Source of the DNA: Chamaea fasciata
Taxonomy: Eukaryota > Chordata > Aves > Passeriformes > Sylviidae
DNA length: 64,000 bases
Assembly: GCA_029207755.1 (NCBI GenBank)
Contig: JARCOQ010000002.1
Span: 6,944,001 to 7,008,000, forward strand
Reading direction: 5' to 3'
Below the pieces are notes generated by a model that searched no databases, was not told where the DNA came from, and worked only from the letters and a program-made list of their open reading frames with translations. The translations under genes were made by a program, and so were the position numbers. Shown here one piece after another: positions 49,341 to 61,481 of this stretch; positions within the stretch are counted from its first letter, which is position 1; the number at the start of each line of letters is the position of its first letter.

Positions 49341-52300
49341 AAGAAAATATTTTTAATAATGGTAATGTAAGGAGGAAAATAGAAAAAAAATAAAAGGTCC
49401 TCATCAGCTTCCAGTATTTTAATTTGTTGGGTTTTTTAAAAATCAGCTTAGTTGCTTGCTTGAGCCTTAGGATCATTGGCTTCCAGTGAAATGACAATTC
49501 TGAGGGTTAATATCCAAATCAATTGGTTGCAGACTTGAATTTAGCTCTGCAGAACAAACTGGGTAAGAAAATTATTTGTACAGAACTGGATATCAGCAAA
49601 TGTTTGTCACCACATTTATAAAACTTGACATAAGATATGCAGCAAATAACATCTCCCTCTCCAGAATTTAGTTGGGAAGAATTTGACTCCAGCCGTCCAA
49701 AAAGCAAGAGGCAAAATGGTATTTAGACTGAGCATTCCCTTTTATGGAGTTCACTAAGTAAAAAGACACTGAACTAAAATACCAGGGAGAAAATTCATAA
49801 AAGAAAAATCTTTAATATTTGAAAATAATTCCATGGGCCCTTTGCATTTTACTTGCTAGTTTGCTTGTTTTCACCTTTTCCTTTTTGCCTCTTTTCTCCC
49901 CAATTTTTCTGCGTATTTCTCTATGTCCCACACAAGGAACCCAGGCTGGAATAGGTCCCTTACAGAGCCTGCTCTTGTTACGGCTCCTGTTCCCCAGGCT
50001 GTCTGTGCTGGCTGACTGCACCTCACCTTGCTGTTGAGACTGGAGGAAACCCTGGTGCTTGTTATTCTCCTTTGAGAGGAAGCAAATAATTCAGAATAAA
50101 TTGCTGATTGAGTTAATTTCACTCCCTCCTCCCTTTTTGGGAGTTATTTATGATCCTCATAAATACACTTGTTGAATAGTTCCTATTAACTGTCCTGGCC
50201 TGTATCTCATTTCAGAGCAAGGTTTCGAGGTGTGACATTTGAGCTCTGTTATCTGGTTTAAAGTAAGGATTTCTAGTAGCCTTTTCCATCAGATGACTGA
50301 ATTCCTGGGGCTCGCTTTTCTTAACAGCTTAGGATAGTCTATCAAGGGAAAGCAAGACTCCTCCTGTCACACACACTGTGATCTCTGACAACTATTGCCA
50401 CCTTTCCCTCTCCTAGGTGTAAATTGGAGACAAAACTTTCCTACTCAGCTTTCAAGCAGTTATTTTTGTTATAAAGTAATGTTCTGTTTATAAGCAGTGT
50501 GTTAAATGAAGCCTTTTTTGCACTAGAAAATGATACCAGCATTTTTTTCATTCTGAACTTCTCCATACATTCCTGATGTTTCCTTGGATGTCCAGGTCCC
50601 TTTTCACCTGGCACCAGAGGAGGTGTTGCTGCCTTGCCTATTCCTTTACTGTTGTCACAATTGCTTTCCAGCGCAGGAAAACAGGGTCAGACTCTGAACA
50701 AATGACATGAAATCGTGCCCACAACATATTCCTCCAAGGAATGGAATATCTCAGTGGTTTCTGACCCCTGGGCCAGATTTTAACCATGACAGTGATTGTG
50801 TAGTGCATTTATAATGACCAGAGTGATCACTGACACTCAGGACACCTGAGAGCCCCAGGAAGAAGAGTTGTAATACATCCTCAGATGAAGCTGATGAATA
50901 GACCACCACCATTCTTCTTCCCTGTTCTTCAACCAGCAAGGAAAATGTGGGCCTGGAAAAAAAAAATCGCACAGGAAGAGGATTTATTCTCATAGGTTTG
51001 TCCTTGTCAGATTCATTGCAGTACTCACATAGTCCATTCTTGCCATAATTTATGCTTTGTATGATGGTTTCAGTCCTACATTTCCTCTTTTTATTCTTAA
51101 AATCCCCTGCTCACCATGGTGGTAGAAGGGAAGACAAATATGTGTCAGACTCAAGGTGATACATGGGGGTTGTATTGAGGTGGAAAAGAATAAGGAAAAT
51201 AATTGCTTATTTATTGGTTCTAAGCATCAAGGTAATAAGTACAAAGAACTGGAAACTCTCCTTGTAGAGAGGTGACCTGTTGTAATTTGCTATGCTGAAA
51301 GCCAGTGAGAAGGGTTGTGTGGTTGTAATGAGAAAAAAAAACACCTAAAAATACTGGCCACGATATTTTTAAGAAGGACAAGGCAGAGAGAATCTTCTTT
51401 GCTAGGAAACTAGTTCTCATTCAGAAGTGGAGGGGCAGGAACATGCATAAATCACAGTCATAATTACAGTCTAGAAAGGTGAGAGGTGCCTGCTTGTTAC
51501 AGATAAAAATTAAACTAGCAAAGAAAACGAGCTAAAGATTCAGCAGTTTTATGAAGAGAACCAAGTGGTGTTACAAATTAAACTGTGGTGGACTGAACAT
51601 GAATAATTATTTCAGATAATTTAAGATAGTTTCCTTTAATAAAACTGCTACATTAAGATTGACTAACCTCCTGTTAATCACGACAGTGGACAAAGTTGAA
51701 TTGATCCTCACTGAAATTACACTAGTGGCTCAAAACCTGCCCAGTTTTAGCATGATAACATTCAATAAACATGAAGAGAGATGTTATTTTTTAACTTTCA
51801 TACTCAATTTGACAACCAAATTATCCAAATTTCAAGAATGTTATATGTAAGGCTTGGGAGGAAATAGAAAGAAGAAAACCTCAACAAATGAAAGTAAGGA
51901 ATAGATATTTCCCAGTAGTTAGAAAGTAACGTCTCTGCAAAGATATGGGCCCACCCTAAAGAATGCTTGTATTTAAATGACAGTTTAACCATTTGTTGTT
52001 CTTCATGTATTTATCAAAGTTACTGTTTGCAGAATGAGTCATAAGTTTTAAGGACCTTCCTAATAAAGTAATTCACCTTCCATCGCTTTTTATACCAACT
52101 TTTATCTTTTAATAACTCAGATAATAATTTACATAATTTATTAATAAATATTGAGTTCTTATATTATTCTTGCTATTCTCTCTGGAGGTTTTCTCTATTA
52201 ATAAGTTTCTTGGACCATGGCAGATATTGCTGGGCAGATACTGCAGATATTTTCTGTTCCTCTAATAAAATGAATAGTCTCTTTAAATGTATTGTCTGAG

Positions 52301-52972
52301 CACATTCAGTAGAGTCACATGAGATTTTACCTGCTAAAGTGTCCTCAGCCTAATATATATGTGGTGAAATAACTTTTGGAGGATTCTCTCATTTGTTGCC
52401 TCTATCTTTTTGTTGATTTCAGGACTCAGACTGGTCAAGCTGACTGAAACTAGGTGTCTGAAAGATGTTTTTGGCAATTTCCCCCCAATAAACAATTGCA
52501 ATAAAAACAATTTTAACTCATTTTAATGTCTTAGTATGAAGCATTTAAAGCTTAGAAAGTAATAATACAAAATTCTGGTGAAAATTTCTGGTATTTTGAC
52601 ATAAATTATTTGACACAGTCAAAATTGGATGGTCATATTTTCCTTTTTCCTCTATGAGTTCTGTTTGTTGCAGCATTCACATAATGAGCAATTATGTAAG
52701 ATTCCTTTTGTCATTAGTGCTCAATACCTGTCTCTAGGATTTATTTACTGTACTCTGATGAATTCTTTTTGGAAATCAGAAATGTTAATTGCCCAGTGTA
52801 GTTTTTCCAATCTGATCTTTAGCTTAGCATCCAAGTACTTCATAAACCATACCACAGCACATCTTTACAGCTGGAAATAGCATCAGAATTCAGAGATTAA
52901 GAATAAAAGTATTCTCTAATTTTAGAATAGACTAATTATACCCCATTCTGTGGGTGTTATCTACAAAATCAG
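49341..52972. other. Non-coding AT-rich stretch, no recognised gene
   Basis: No gene or transposon recognised. It contains a perfect 9-bp inverted repeat with a 3-nt spacer at 50145-50165. A slightly GC-richer segment lies at 50560-50990, with an unrecognised 80-codon minus frame. Confidence 0.55.
50145..50165. repeat. Perfect 9-bp inverted repeat, 3-nt spacer
   Basis: TATTTATGA-TCC-TCATAAATA. It is too short for an RNA gene. It could be a dyad protein-binding site or chance. Confidence 0.85.
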
Positions 52973-53166
52973 TTGCAGCACACACAGATACGCCTGAGTC
53001 CTCTCAGTACTATCAGCAGTGCTCTGATAGCTCTGCACTGTCACCTTCCAGGAGGAATCTCTCCATGTCAGATTTAGGTCAGTTTAATGCTACTGAGAAA
53101 TACTTGCACTCTCACACTGCTCAGAAAATGAAGTTTTATGCAAATGAATGGGAATCAGATTGCAGT
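52973..53166 (+). CDS. Candidate coding exon B (unrecognised serine-rich protein)
   Basis: This is the best exon candidate in the window. The donor GCAGT/GTAAGT is near-perfect. The acceptor is either ATCAG (exon from 52973) or TTGCAG (from 52979), both with a weak pyrimidine tract. The segment enters in phase 1 and leaves in phase 0, and is GC-richer than the flanks. It encodes about 64 residues with coding-like choice (all glutamines CAG). The peptide is serine/tyrosine/glutamine-rich, includes SSQYYQQCSDSSALSP and an RRNLSMSDLG segment fitting a basophilic-kinase site, and ends NEWESDCS. It looks like a disordered cytoplasmic or scaffold region, with no domain recognised. The frame stays open past the donor to 53313, so it might also be a longer terminal exon. 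Confidence 0.42.
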
Positions 53167-53969
53167 GTAAGTCTTCAGACAAAATTTATTAGTCTCTGGC
53201 ACATTAATCAATGGCTGTGCATAAAAGACACGTATCAGACTGAACCTTTCAAAAAGCGTGAAATTTACAGTACCTGTAACATCCTTATGCATAAACTTAA
53301 ATGTGAATTGTGAATGTTTGCAATTATCTAGGAAATGGCCTGCTCTTATAATTATTAAAGCAAATGTATAAACCCTGCATGAGAGAAAACACGGTTTTAC
53401 TGCTATTAAGAGACAATTTAATGTATGAAATCACATTAGCATGCTAAAAAGATGGCTTTCAATCATTCACATGAACGTTACAAGGCCGCTGCATGAAACT
53501 TCAAAAAGAGGATAGGTGATTTTTTCAGGACAAGCCATAATGAGTACATTACTTACACATTGCAGGTAGAGCAGAACTGCTGCCCTGGGAAACTACCAAC
53601 TGTATAAACTTCTGTCATATATCAGGAAGTGAAGCTACTTCTACAAAGCTGATACAAAAATTTTGTTTGACAAATAATGCCAGCTTCCAAATTTCATTAC
53701 TTCATATTGTTCAGATGTTTTTCTCCCACTTGAGGAGCTGGAAGTCTGGGAAGAAAGGGAGGGGAAGGAGTTTTGGTCCTGGGGCCTCTCACACGCTCTG
53801 CAATGGAATGAGAGGTGACTTGGACTCACAGCTTCCTCTGCCTGGGTGAGTTTAAACCAGTGGCCAGGCTGGTACCCAAACCACTGGATACCTGGAGGGC
53901 AGAGTGCAAATACATGGAGCACAGACCTGTCTGAAAATGTCTGGGTTTCTGCGCCTATCTTTTCTTCAG
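53167..53969 (+). other. Putative intron between candidate exons B and C
   Basis: 803 bp running from GT at 53167 to AG at 53969 if the gene model holds. It includes 53370-53640, a stretch resembling a conserved non-coding element. An alternative acceptor/donor pair at 53731-53843 was rejected on phase and stop grounds. Confidence 0.3.
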
Positions 53970-54035
53970 ATGCCTCTCCCACAACCACAGTCATCTTCCT
54001 TCAGTTTAACCAAGACAACTTCGTCTGCTCTTTGA
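53970..54035 (+). CDS. Candidate terminal exon C with stop codon
   Basis: A strong acceptor (CTATCTTTTCTTCAG) is followed in phase 0, as required after exon B, by 21 codons and a TGA at 54033-54035. The peptide is serine/threonine-rich (QPQSSSFSLTKTTSSAL) and would end Ser-Ala-Leu, which fits a class I PDZ-binding C-terminus. A possible AATAAA lies at 54827-54832, giving a 3' UTR of about 0.8 kb. An alternative reading frame of the same segment is also open with a GTGAAT donor, so the call is tentative. Confidence 0.25.
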   Translation: MPLPQPQSSSFSLTKTTSSAL

Positions 54036-54826
54036 GGGTGAATACTTTGAAATTTTCACACAATTCATCCTCCGAGAGAAGTTTAGAAAACTTTCCAGAC
54101 CCATTCCCTCTTTCCACGTGCCCTCCTGCCATATAGCTCCGTGACTATTCCAGTTGGTACAATAGTTACAGTTTTTACTGTAACCCTAAGGCTGATGCCT
54201 GCTTTTTGGCAACATACTTCCAAGTCCAGAAACACCAACAGCAGGAAAATCTACTTCCAATAGCATATCCTGATCCTGAATTTTGAGGATTTTAGCTGGC
54301 TGTTTGTGTATTTTCACTAGAATGTTGCTTCTGTAAAAGTGACACATTTTTTTGGTTCAAGAGAGCCTGCATCAAATTCATAGGAAGGTGTCCAGAAGGT
54401 AAATGTGGAAAACCAGAGTCGTCCTATAATTGAACATATTTCATATTGTCTTTTCTGTAAATGCTTTGCCTTTTTCATTATGGATTATTTAATGTCTGTC
54501 AAAAGTCAAGAGCCAGTTGTGCTGTGGCTGTATTCCTGACTGCCTGATAAATATGAAATCCAGTTTAATTTATGAGAGGACAGGTAAGTGCGAGACCTTG
54601 ATATAGAAGATACATGCATGACCAAGGTCAGAATCAGTAATAGACTTTTGTGTTTAGAGCTTAAATAATAACTCATAATCAGTAGAGATAGGAGAGGAAA
54701 TGGAGGTCAAATACTGGTAGAAAGATTGAAGCAGCAAGTGTAGATGATATTCAACCTGACAAAGTAAATATTATTTCAGTGAATAGTATCCACCCTTTTT
54801 GTTCCCAGTTCTCATTTGTGATATGC

Positions 54827-54832
54827 AATAAA
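54827..54832 (+). terminator. Possible polyadenylation signal AATAAA
   Basis: AATAAA in GCAATAAAATG, about 0.8 kb past the stop of candidate exon C, with TG/T-containing sequence downstream. Such hexamers are common in AT-rich DNA. It matters only if the gene model is real. Confidence 0.2.
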
Positions 54833-56088
54833 ATGTTACCAGCATGAACTAGAACTGCTTATCTGTTAAGAGAAGTGAGGGAAAGGTGTTCACTAAAGAT
54901 TCATACAGACACAACCTGAGAGGAAAATCTCATTTATGCAGACAGTTTCCACCACTGGAAAATAACACCCAAGCTCAGTTTTCATTGTGGCATAAACATG
55001 GATGGATTTCAACTTCCATTTTCTACTTGAATTATCATCTATCTCTGCACCCATAAAAAATTAAAATTATTTCCAAATAATTAAAAACAAATTCTGCCTT
55101 TCTGTGCTATGAGCTTCCATACTTTCATATTCCCTAAACTTTGATTAATAAGTCTCTATTTGAAAGAAATTTTTATTAAGAGCAAACCCCAGAGACTATC
55201 TTCCTCTGAAATTTTCTAGTGGTGTGAGATGGTATAGTTTAGATTCAATTATGTTCATGAAAGAAGAGCTACATGTTTTACAAAAGAAAATAGAATTAGG
55301 ATTATTTGTTTAAATTGTTTTCTTGACCTATACATTGAATAAAGAGATGCAAATCTGTAGGAAGCCATTCTCAATCAGAAAATGGTGTCTCTATCAAGCT
55401 GGGCATTTATGATCCGTGGCACAACAAAAGATCTCAGGAGAAAGACAAACCCTCAAGCCAAAGTCTATCTGTAATAGGGTATGAAAAGAGCAAGGTGGAG
55501 CAACATAGAGCAATATCTATCTTTAGTCAGAAAAAAATACGGAAAGATAAAGGGTTTCTGAAGTGCTGGCTTAGCTGCAAAGAGATATGCACAAGGATGA
55601 AGGGATGCTTGAAGTGGTGGTCTGTTACTCAAAGCAGAGTAGAGGCCGGAGGGGAATATGAACAAAAGTAGAATTAATACACTCACCTGGACACACTCCA
55701 TAGGGACTGCACATATTGGAAGATTACTGAAAAATGTAGAACAAAAAGCCAAGAAAATTACAAGAATAGACAACAGAGCAATAGTGCTCACCAACTATCT
55801 GCATGTCATCCATATTCCCAAACAGAATTTGCTCAACAAAATGCTTATAAAGGGAGCTTGGTCATTTATGCTTAGATAGCATAGGAAGAGAGAAATATTT
55901 AGAACTGATATAATGCCAAAATGCTTTTTCCTGGTGTACTGCCTTATACCTTTTGCTTGAGATCTAGTACGAACTTTGGTTTCAAACACATAAATTGTAT
56001 GTGCTAAGTTCCAACTAGAAAGAAAAAGCTGTGCTGCCTGATGAATGGCAGCCTACTTTCTTCAGATTATTGGTCACACAATGCAAAA

Positions 56089-56112
56089 CCCCCCCCCCCC
56101 CAAAAAAAAAAA
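56089..56112. repeat. C13A11 double homopolymer
   Basis: Thirteen C then eleven A, followed by A/C-rich sequence (AACCAACCCACC). Low complexity. Confidence 0.95.
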
Positions 56113-56598
56113 CCAACCCACCAAACCAACACACTACTGACCTGAATTACAATGAAAATAATCACTTCACTATGGAACTCTAGCTATGTGAAACATAGTA
56201 TCCCTAAACCAAAGATCAAAATAAAGAAATCAGTCAATCAAATATTAATTGAGGATGCGAGTTATTTTGCTGCTTTTGTTACTTATGCTGCTTTAAAAGC
56301 AGACAAAAACTGTATATCACCAATATGGAAGCCTGATATAATCGAATTTAGCAGCCCTTTACTTGTATCCAACATGCTGACAAGGTAAGGCCTAAATCTG
56401 ACCCAAATTTTTTTAGAATTAATAAAGTAATATCCTCACTTGAGCTTAGAATATGGAGTGCATTATGGACAAGTGTGGCTTCTGGGATCACTCTACTGCT
56501 GATACTCTTTTAAATGAGGAAAATCAGAGAACACTAGAACTTGGACAAAAAGGAGCCCAGCTTGGAAAAGCACAGGACACCAATCCAACAAGCTGTGG

Positions 56599-56667
56599 CA
56601 GGACAGCTGACATCAAAAGGAAATGCTTCGCTTCATTTTGATGTCATCAGCTCTCCAAGCTGTCCTG
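56599..56667. repeat. Compound hairpin with two perfect stems
   Basis: The outer stem pairs CAGGACAGCT (56599-56608) with AGCTGTCCTG (56658-56667), 10 bp perfect. The inner stem pairs ACATCAAAA (56610-56618) with TTTTGATGT (56636-56644), 9 bp perfect, over a 17-nt loop. The two stems nest and can coexist, leaving a 1-by-13 internal loop. The right side includes TGATGTCATCA, a CRE/AP-1-like dyad. Confidence 0.85.
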
Positions 56668-59600
56668 GAGTTTGTAAAAAGCAACTTGTATAATCAGTGA
56701 ATTTATACTGATTAGTAATGGATTCAAGTGCACAGAAATGTGCAGAGTACCAACTGTACCCATTAAAAATTAATGATAAGATGCAGAGAAGTGAACAAAA
56801 TTATTTGAGTGATGACTTGTATGGAGAAGGCAATCATGATGATGTTTGAAATGCATGTGTACTTTCTTTTGACTACTTTCCAAAGTATCCAAAACATCTT
56901 CAGGATACTTGCCAGCAGGAAAGTATTGTGCTATTTTTGACTGGCATATTTAAACAATGTTTGTCTCCAAAATCACAGAAGTTTAGAAGGTTAAGATATA
57001 ATACAGAATGGAGATGATCACCAATAGGAAGATCAAAACCCGTATCTCAGTGAAGTTAGATAAAAACAGAATAATACAATAATACAGTCATATTCAGAAG
57101 TCATTGGGTCCTGGTCCACCACTTGAGGCAAAGTTATCTTCAATAAATAATTGATTACATTTTTGAAGACAAGATCTCCCTAAGATAACTCTGTATTCAA
57201 TGGCAGGAAAAGGAGAGTGAGAGTGCAAAACAGAGAGAGGATTCTCCTTTCAGTCAAATTAGGGCTTGCTTTTATTTTTTCCTACCTGTCCCTAGAAGGC
57301 CTATTGCAAATTAGTGTTTAGTCCCTTAATGACTAAAACTAATCTTTGCGAATACTTCCTCGTGTTCCTAATATATCAAGTATTTCAAAATAATGTAGTT
57401 TTCAAGCTATTAATTGTTCTCATCTCTTAACAAAACCAAACAAATGAACAAAAATCTACAAAAACCTTACTCTTAAATAAAGCTTTTTAGTTTTTTAATA
57501 AACTTATTTCATGACTAATTTCATGCCCTCAAGCTCCAAACAGAAGAATATTCTAATATTCAAGTGAAGGCAATTAAAGGAAATTTGTGGCCTCCTTAAT
57601 TTTTTGTAAGACTGCACTGTGCAATGGTTCCAAGTACCAGGAATTCCAGGGAAGATATGTCAAGTGGGGAAAACAAAGTAGTATGGATATTACAGGCTAA
57701 GATGCTGATGACAGGTACCGTTAAATCCTTTCCAGTGGGATTTATGGTAGCAGTAGTCCAGAAGCTGTAAAAATTCTTACGGGATATTAATGGAAATCAT
57801 ACAGCTGGCTCCTTCCAAATGGAGAAACTCAGAAAACATAACCCTAAGAGCAGATTCAATTACTCCTTTTAAGATATCTCTTATTGCTACGCATTTTTTC
57901 ACGTCTCTGGACAACAATATTAATGTTGTTCCCCCTGAGCCACACTTAGTGGAGCACCATTAACCTTCCTGTATCCTGGGAATCTGATCCCTTGCTTGCT
58001 GGCAGAGAACAGAGCACACATCCATGCACGTGTACACACAGACACTGTTCACAGGCGCACACACTCTTACAAGGCCGTTCAAACAGTGGGCAAAGTTTAA
58101 GATTTTTAGCAGAGGCAGACATTGTGTTCGGATGGAAGCCAATAGATCTAATGCTGCCATCAAGTACACAAAGTGCATTTAATAAATCTTCAGTTTTCAA
58201 ATTAATTTCAGGCTGCGCTGCACACTCTTGTGTCTACCACTCTCAATGTACCTGGGTTTTAATTGTTTCTTTTTTGACATAATGAATGCCAGAGAGTAAC
58301 CCTGAAGCACTCATTTTGCATCATAAATCACAGTATCTTTTTAAAAGGGAAAGATAATTACAATAAAATAGCAGTTCAAAACTTGGAATTTACTTCTTAC
58401 CTTTGACAAATAGCAGAGAAAATAATTGCCTAAAGACAATGTCTAACATTGATTTAAATGACTTGTTATGCACACACAGTGCATTCTGTGAAAACAACCT
58501 TCTTTCCAAAAGAAAAAAACAAAAGCAACAAAAAATCCCCCACCAAACATGAGAACTCTTCAAGCTCCTGACAAATTAATTCGTTGAGGGCAAAACACTA
58601 CACATTTGTTATTCCTTGTCTATTTCTTAAAAGCCTGTGTGTCACATCTCCTCTACCCTCTGTATATATATATCAGAGCTGCAGTTTATTTTAAAGAATG
58701 CTTCATTTTTTTTCAGCCTGCTTTCTCATTGCTGCTCTTATTTTTCATAAGGTTTGTCTTTCCTCAGCTTTTTTCCTCTGTTGCTCTTTTAGTTTTGATG
58801 AAGATGCAACAAGATGCCATGGTTGTATGAATCACTGTGTTCTGGTACTGTTTTGTTTGTATACTCTCTTTCTGGTGTGGAATATGTCTTTACAGATTCT
58901 GCAGCTTTTGCTGAAAGCTGTTTGAGGTCATGTAAAGTTAAACTCAAATATACAATGATTTCATACAATTGCTGTCCCAGACAGTGCACTATTATTTGAA
59001 TCACCAAACAGCCATCAGATGGTACAAGATTTCCCACTATGAACAGCCAAGTAGCGTTGTCTTGTTCTTTTTTAAAAGGAATGTGAGGGAAACAGAGGCA
59101 AAGTTATCACGTCCAAGATTTCTAGCTTGAAGATTTTTCAGGTTTGTCTCTAAAAGTTGCTGTTACTTCTGTAATTACTTCTGGTGTTATTTTAAGGCAG
59201 TTATGAAGACATACTCTGCATTATACAGACAACTTGTCTTGCCTGGTTTTCTGCTGTTCTTTGTCCTCAGTCCTTTCTCTCCACTTTTCGGATCCCACTT
59301 ACAGTGCCTGAAGCCTGTTTCTCTAGGCTGGCAGCTCCATTAAAATCACTGAGGTTTGCACCTCCAAGGGATCTGGGCAAACACTCTGCTTTACAGGGCC
59401 AAGGCTTGCGAGGAAGAAGTTCTTCAGTGGCTCATCTAGAGCTAGCAGAGTGTGGCTGAACCTTAATCTGAAGATGTCCAGATACTACTGAAGTAGAAAC
59501 AACATAAAGGATGGAACGGGCATACACAAAATAGGTAAGAGGGTCCACCCGCTACTTCCCTGAAGAGGGTTATGGTCTGATAAATCTGAACATAGCTCTG

Positions 59601-59914
59601 CTCTCTTCCAAATGTTCTCTTTGTTTTCTTCCCCACTATAAACCTCTCCTGGAGCTCTTTTTGTGAATTTGATCTTTAGCTGCAACCCACTCCATTCCTG
59701 TGCGTACCAAGCTAGTCATACCTTCTTCCTCTTCCACCCTTCCGAACAGTGAATTTCCCATGGCAGGTCCACCATACGCAGGAAACAGTGCTCAAGCTGC
59801 AAATAAAGAACATCCAGTATTCTTCAGCATGTCAAGGTTTCACAAAATACTCTCAGCAGAGATTTAAATGTAGCATTTTTTTTTTTTCCTCAAGGAAAAC
59901 TATGTGTGCCAATT

Positions 59915-60175
59915 AATAAGACAAGAGGCAACGGACAGAAAAGGATACACAGGAAATTCCCCCTGAACATGAGGAAGAATTTCACTGTGCAGTGCCCAAA
60001 CACTGGTGCAGATCACCCAGAGAGGGTGTGGAGCCTCTCTCATTGGAGATATTCCAGAACCATCTGGACACAATCCTGTGCCCTGTGCTTGGGGATGACC
60101 CTGCTTGAGCTGGGAGGTAGGACCTGTTGACCACTTGTGATCCCTTCCCACCTGACCCACCCTGTGATTCTGAGA
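59915..60175 (+). mobile_element. CR1 LINE 3' end, plus strand
   Basis: Typical avian CR1 wording appears in order: ACAAGAGGCAACGGACAGAA, GGAAATTCCCCCTGAACATG, AGGAAGAATTTCACTGTG, CACCCAGAGAGGGTGTGGAG, TTGGAGATATTCCAGAACC, GGACACAATCCTGTG, GACCCTGCTTGAGCTGGGAG and a CCACCCTGTGATTCTGAG tail. It covers the ORF2 C-terminus and 3' UTR only, strongly 5'-truncated. It is less diverged than the 16-kb copy. Frames of up to 100 codons on either strand are remnants or chance. Confidence 0.95.
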
Positions 60176-60649
60176 TATCTGAGCAACACAATAAAATACC
60201 TGTAAGAACTACACGTGGGTTTATGACTTATTAACCTAGTAGATTTACTTACTGAATTTACGACTGGTCTATAAATTCTCACAAACCTCTGAGTAACCAT
60301 GAATGTATTAGTTATTAAAAAATTGTGTCTTAAAATGTACACTATTATTCCTTTTAAACTTTACATGTGATAGTAAAAAAAAATATTGCCCCTTCCAATT
60401 GGGAAAAAAAAGACATTTTGAATTTATTATTATAAGAGCTACCTGAAGTAAATTTTGATTATGCAAATACCACTGGTTGGAGCAACAGAAAATCAGAAAT
60501 ATCAGTTTCTGCTAAACAGTTTTATGAAGAAAAGCATTAAACTAGGCTTCATTTCCTGGACTGAAAATCACAGGGGCAGGAATGTATTACCACAGGCATC
60601 AGTGAGAGAAGGAAATAATTTTTTCCGTTTGGGGCTCACTGGACAATAG

Positions 60650-60689
60650 GAAAAGAAGAAAAAGAAAAAAACAAACAAACAAACAAACA

Positions 60690-60721
<32 letters not shown>

Positions 60722-60735
60722 ACAAACCAAAAAAA
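60650..60735. repeat. (AAAC)n and A-rich tract
   Basis: Imperfect AAAC repeats and A runs over about 85 bp. Confidence 0.95.
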
Positions 60736-61062
60736 GAGGGTACCCTTCAGCAAATAGGCAAAATTAGGTAATTTACTACTGGTGATAAAGATTGGTGTGA
60801 AGCCAAATATTCACTGGAAGAAAATGCAGAGGGCAGGAAGACAAGTTTATTAACCACCTAGGGAAAGTATTAAACAAAATACATATTGCAAAGAAAATTA
60901 TTGAATAGTCCAGGAAGGGCAGAAGAAGTAAACTTCAAAATCCAACTGGCAATTTTTTTTCTGTTTAAAGCTTCATTAAATTCTTTTGACTCTGTCCCAT
61001 CATGGTAAAGCTCTCAACATCCTACTGTTCTGTCAATGCACAGAGATAGAGCTTCTGTTATT

Positions 61063-61106
61063 AAAAAAACAAACAAAACAAACAAATAAAAAAAACCCAC
61101 CAAAAA
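61063..61106. repeat. A/AAAC-rich tract
   Basis: A7, AAAC units and A7 with interruptions. Confidence 0.9.
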
Positions 61107-61481
61107 TGGTTCGTTGTCAGTACGCTCACAAGAGAGGAATGTTTCACTTACAACAAAACACAATTGAAATAAAGCCCATTATAACAATTTTTTTTTGGTA
61201 ACAAAACAGCAAAAATCAAACAGAAGTGACAACAGTCAGAGTACTAAAGTCACAATGGAAATGAGAGCTTCCAAATAATGTGCAAATGTTGAAAGAAAAA
61301 TTTATATTCTTGGAGATGATACTACAAAATTCATCATCCTGAGGCATCATTTTAGTGGCATTTTATACCACAACTTTTCATTAACAAAATGTTTCTTTGC
61401 CTTTGCTTATTTATTAGTTGCGTGGTTTGGCAACAACTATTGTTAAGAAGTTCTCCAGAACAAAGTATCACGTATTTTCTA

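Larger units (their letters stand above)
54036..59914. other. Non-coding AT-rich stretch, no recognised gene
   Basis: Contains a possible polyadenylation signal (54827), a well-bounded 40-nt minus-strand pseudo-exon (55687-55726), a C13A11 run (56089-56112), a compound hairpin (56599-56667) and a conserved-element-like region (58060-58460). No gene is recognised. Confidence 0.5.

Noticed and set aside
53731..53843. Acceptor/donor pair forming a possible exon between candidate exons B and C
   Set aside because: In the phase required after exon B it has an in-frame stop, and the donor has a G-rich, weak context.
53641..54136. Overlapping minus (117 codons) and plus (96 codons) open frames
   Set aside because: Mutually overlapping and without known resemblance. 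Only the 53970-54035 part is kept, as a tentative exon.
54502..54585. Segment ending in CAG/GTAAGT, a perfect donor
   Set aside because: No plausible acceptor, and stops in the other frames. Treated as an isolated donor-like sequence.
56152..56385. 78-codon plus-strand frame ending at a strong donor (ACAAG/GTAAGG)
   Set aside because: No acceptor with a pyrimidine tract upstream, and no family resemblance.
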